From: Bacillota bacterium
GTDB lineage: Bacteria; Bacillota; Clostridia; Oscillospirales; Oscillospiraceae
Direction of reading: 5' to 3'
Assembly (NCBI GenBank): GCA_029777215.1
Contig: JAKOSQ010000352.1
Span: 1-6,345, forward strand
Length of the DNA: 6,345 nucleotides
Positions within the stretch are counted from its first letter, which is position 1; the number at the start of each line of letters is the position of its first letter. Position numbers and translations under genes: made by a program. Below, piece after piece: positions 5,713 through 6,345 of the stretch. The notes below the pieces were generated by a model, which made no database searches, was not told the DNA's origin, and saw only the letters and a list, made by a program, of their open reading frames with translations.

Positions 5713-6054
5713 ATGGATCTCGTACAGACACTTTCCCAGCAGTATATGAAGCCCGAGCTTCCCGAAATGAACGTCGGCGACACCGTCCGCATCGTTGTCC
5801 GCGTCACAGAAGGAAACCGCGAGCGCACGCAGGCTTTCGACGGCACCATCATTGCCCGGAAGCACGGCGGCATCAGCGAAACCAACACGGTTCGCCGCAT
5901 CTCCTACAACGTCGGCTGCGAAAAGGTTTTCCCCGTCCATTCCCCCACGATCGTCTCCGTTGAGACTATCCGCAAGGGTAAGGTACGCCGTGCAAAGCTC
6001 TATTATCTGCGCGACCGCGTCGGCAAAAGGGCAAAAGTCAAGGAGCGCGTTTGA
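5713..6054 (+). CDS. rplS: 50S ribosomal protein L19
   Basis: A 113-residue protein with L19 features throughout: the helical start [45 protein letters not shown] split around the conserved F-x-G-x-x-I-A-R (42-49), the TVRRIS segment followed by [12 protein letters not shown] (67-78), and the basic tail [18 protein letters not shown] (91-108). L19 sits at the 30S-50S interface of the large subunit. Length is typical (113-120). The ATG at 5713 has AAGGAAGG ending 8 bases upstream; an in-frame GTG at 5623 would add 30 residues unlike any L19 and lies within the leader. The usual upstream partners (rpsP, rimM, trmD) are absent; the upstream neighbour is a divergent metabolic gene, so rplS has its own promoter and a terminator directly behind it. 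Confidence 0.97.
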   Translation: MDLVQTLSQQYMKPELPEMNVGDTVRIVVRVTEGNRERTQAFDGTIIARKHGGISETNTVRRISYNVGCEKVFPVHSPTIVSVETIRKGKVRRAKLYYLRDRVGKRAKVKERV

Positions 6055-6070
6055 GCGCTTCGCGCTTAAA
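6050..6070 (+). repeat. Small hairpin overlapping the rplS stop codon
   Basis: TTTGAGCGC (6050-6058) can pair with GCGCTTAAA (6062-6070) over nine positions, including one G-U, around a TTC loop. The rplS stop TGA (6052-6054) lies in the left arm. Its last three bases are shared with the following terminator stem, so the two folds compete slightly. Confidence 0.5.
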
Positions 6071-6100
6071 ATCAGAGGCTGCTTTGCAGCCTCTGATTTT
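6068..6100. terminator. Intrinsic terminator after rplS
   Basis: A perfect 15-bp stem (6068-6082 with 6086-6100) closed by TTT, with an A tract at the left foot and TTTTATT at the right. It starts 14 bases after the rplS stop. It should end most rplS transcripts and, by symmetry, could stop leftward transcription too. The design (TTT loop, AAAA/TTTT feet) is the same as in the terminator after degV. Confidence 0.9.
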
Positions 6101-6132
6101 ATTCAGAGACTGCGCTGCGCTCTGCGAGAAGT

Positions 6133-6165
6133 ATTTTTCGCCGCGCACAGGTCGCGGCGAAAAAT
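6133..6165. repeat. 13-bp GC-rich inverted repeat downstream of rplS
   Basis: ATTTTTCGCCGCG (6133-6145) is exactly complementary to CGCGGCGAAAAAT (6153-6165), with a 7-base loop. No T run follows on either strand, so it is not an ordinary terminator. A further small dyad TTCGCG / CGCGAA (6178-6183 with 6192-6197) follows. The whole stretch 6101-6297 shows no convincing gene; it contains these palindromes, a TTTTTT run at 6222-6228 and a short CTAAT / ATTAG dyad (6264-6278). Confidence 0.7.
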
Positions 6166-6311
6166 GATCCAACTTTATTCGCGTCTGCGGGCGCGAACTC
6201 AGCGAGGCTTATTATCCCGGCGTTTTTTCAATTAATGGTTGCGAAAAGTTGGGCGGGATGTGTCTAATAGAGCATTAGCAAATCAAAGCGTATAAAAGGG
6301 AGGCGCCTTTT

Positions 6312-6345
6312 TTGAATAATTGGCAAAACAGCGACTCGCCGGCGC
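6312..6345 (+). CDS. 5' end of an unidentified gene (TTG start), cut by the window edge
   Basis: GGGAGG (6298-6303) is followed 8 bases later by TTG (6312-6314), opening a frame that reads MNNWQNSDSPA up to the edge without a stop. Ribosome site and spacing match the other genes of this window, which favours a real start even though TTG is the rarer codon and no ATG is nearby. Eleven residues are far too few to identify a family. In many Bacillota rplS is followed by lepB (signal peptidase I), whose N-terminus is a short polar stretch before the membrane anchor; this would fit, but it rests on synteny alone. No clear promoter is visible upstream. Confidence 0.45.
   Translation, partial: MNNWQNSDSPA

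Noticed and set aside
6239..6296. Promoter for the gene at the right edge (TTGCGA with TCTAAT or TATAAA)
   Set aside because: TTGCGA to TCTAAT has an 18-bp spacer but both boxes are poor matches, and TATAAA at 6291 has no -35 at a suitable distance.

Overview
The window reads as a GC-rich, low-GC-style Gram-positive (Bacillota/Clostridia) chromosome, most plausibly an Oscillospiraceae-type gut anaerobe. The evidence is a DegV-family lipid-binding protein, a cytidylate-kinase-like protein of the clostridial type, sigma-A-type promoters, strong GGAGG ribosome sites, an Fe-S flavoenzyme of the anaerobe enoate-reductase class, and a clostridial-looking L19. The genus assignment is inference. No phage, IS element, tRNA, rRNA or CRISPR array is seen.

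Left part (1-2501, + strand): the 3' end of an AEC-family membrane permease is followed after 58 bp by a P-loop cytidylate-kinase-like protein. Then comes a 152-bp AT-rich gap holding a perfect consensus sigma-A promoter (TTGACA-17-TATAAT) and a triplet of AATGTARTA repeats, and then a DegV family gene. DegV ends at a perfect bidirectional terminator hairpin, followed by a second GC-rich hairpin.

Centre (2586-5402, - strand): a single monocistronic gene of 938 codons converges on degV. Its first ~655 residues are a complete Old Yellow Enzyme/2,4-dienoyl-CoA-reductase-type flavoprotein (FMN barrel, 4Fe-4S cysteines, FAD and NAD(P)H Rossmann folds). Fused in frame to its C-terminus is a ~270-residue acetoacetate-decarboxylase-like domain that keeps the Schiff-base Lys-Lys pair. 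This ene-reductase/decarboxylase fusion is the most interesting object here. It suggests that one polypeptide both reduces a C=C bond and performs Schiff-base chemistry on a beta-keto or related acid; the substrate is unknown.

Right part (5403-6345): a 180-bp divergent control region carries a candidate promoter for the fusion gene and an extended -10 promoter for rplS, with nested inverted repeats between them. rplS (ribosomal protein L19) has a ~96-nt leader and ends in a terminator hairpin. The remaining ~250 bp contain several inverted repeats and, at the edge, the first codons of a likely TTG-started gene with a good ribosome site. It could be lepB by common synteny, but too little is visible to say.

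The degV/fusion and post-rplS gaps have a similar build: a terminator hairpin with a TTT loop, a second GC-rich hairpin and a shared CGCTCTGCGA block. This hints at a short dispersed intergenic element.
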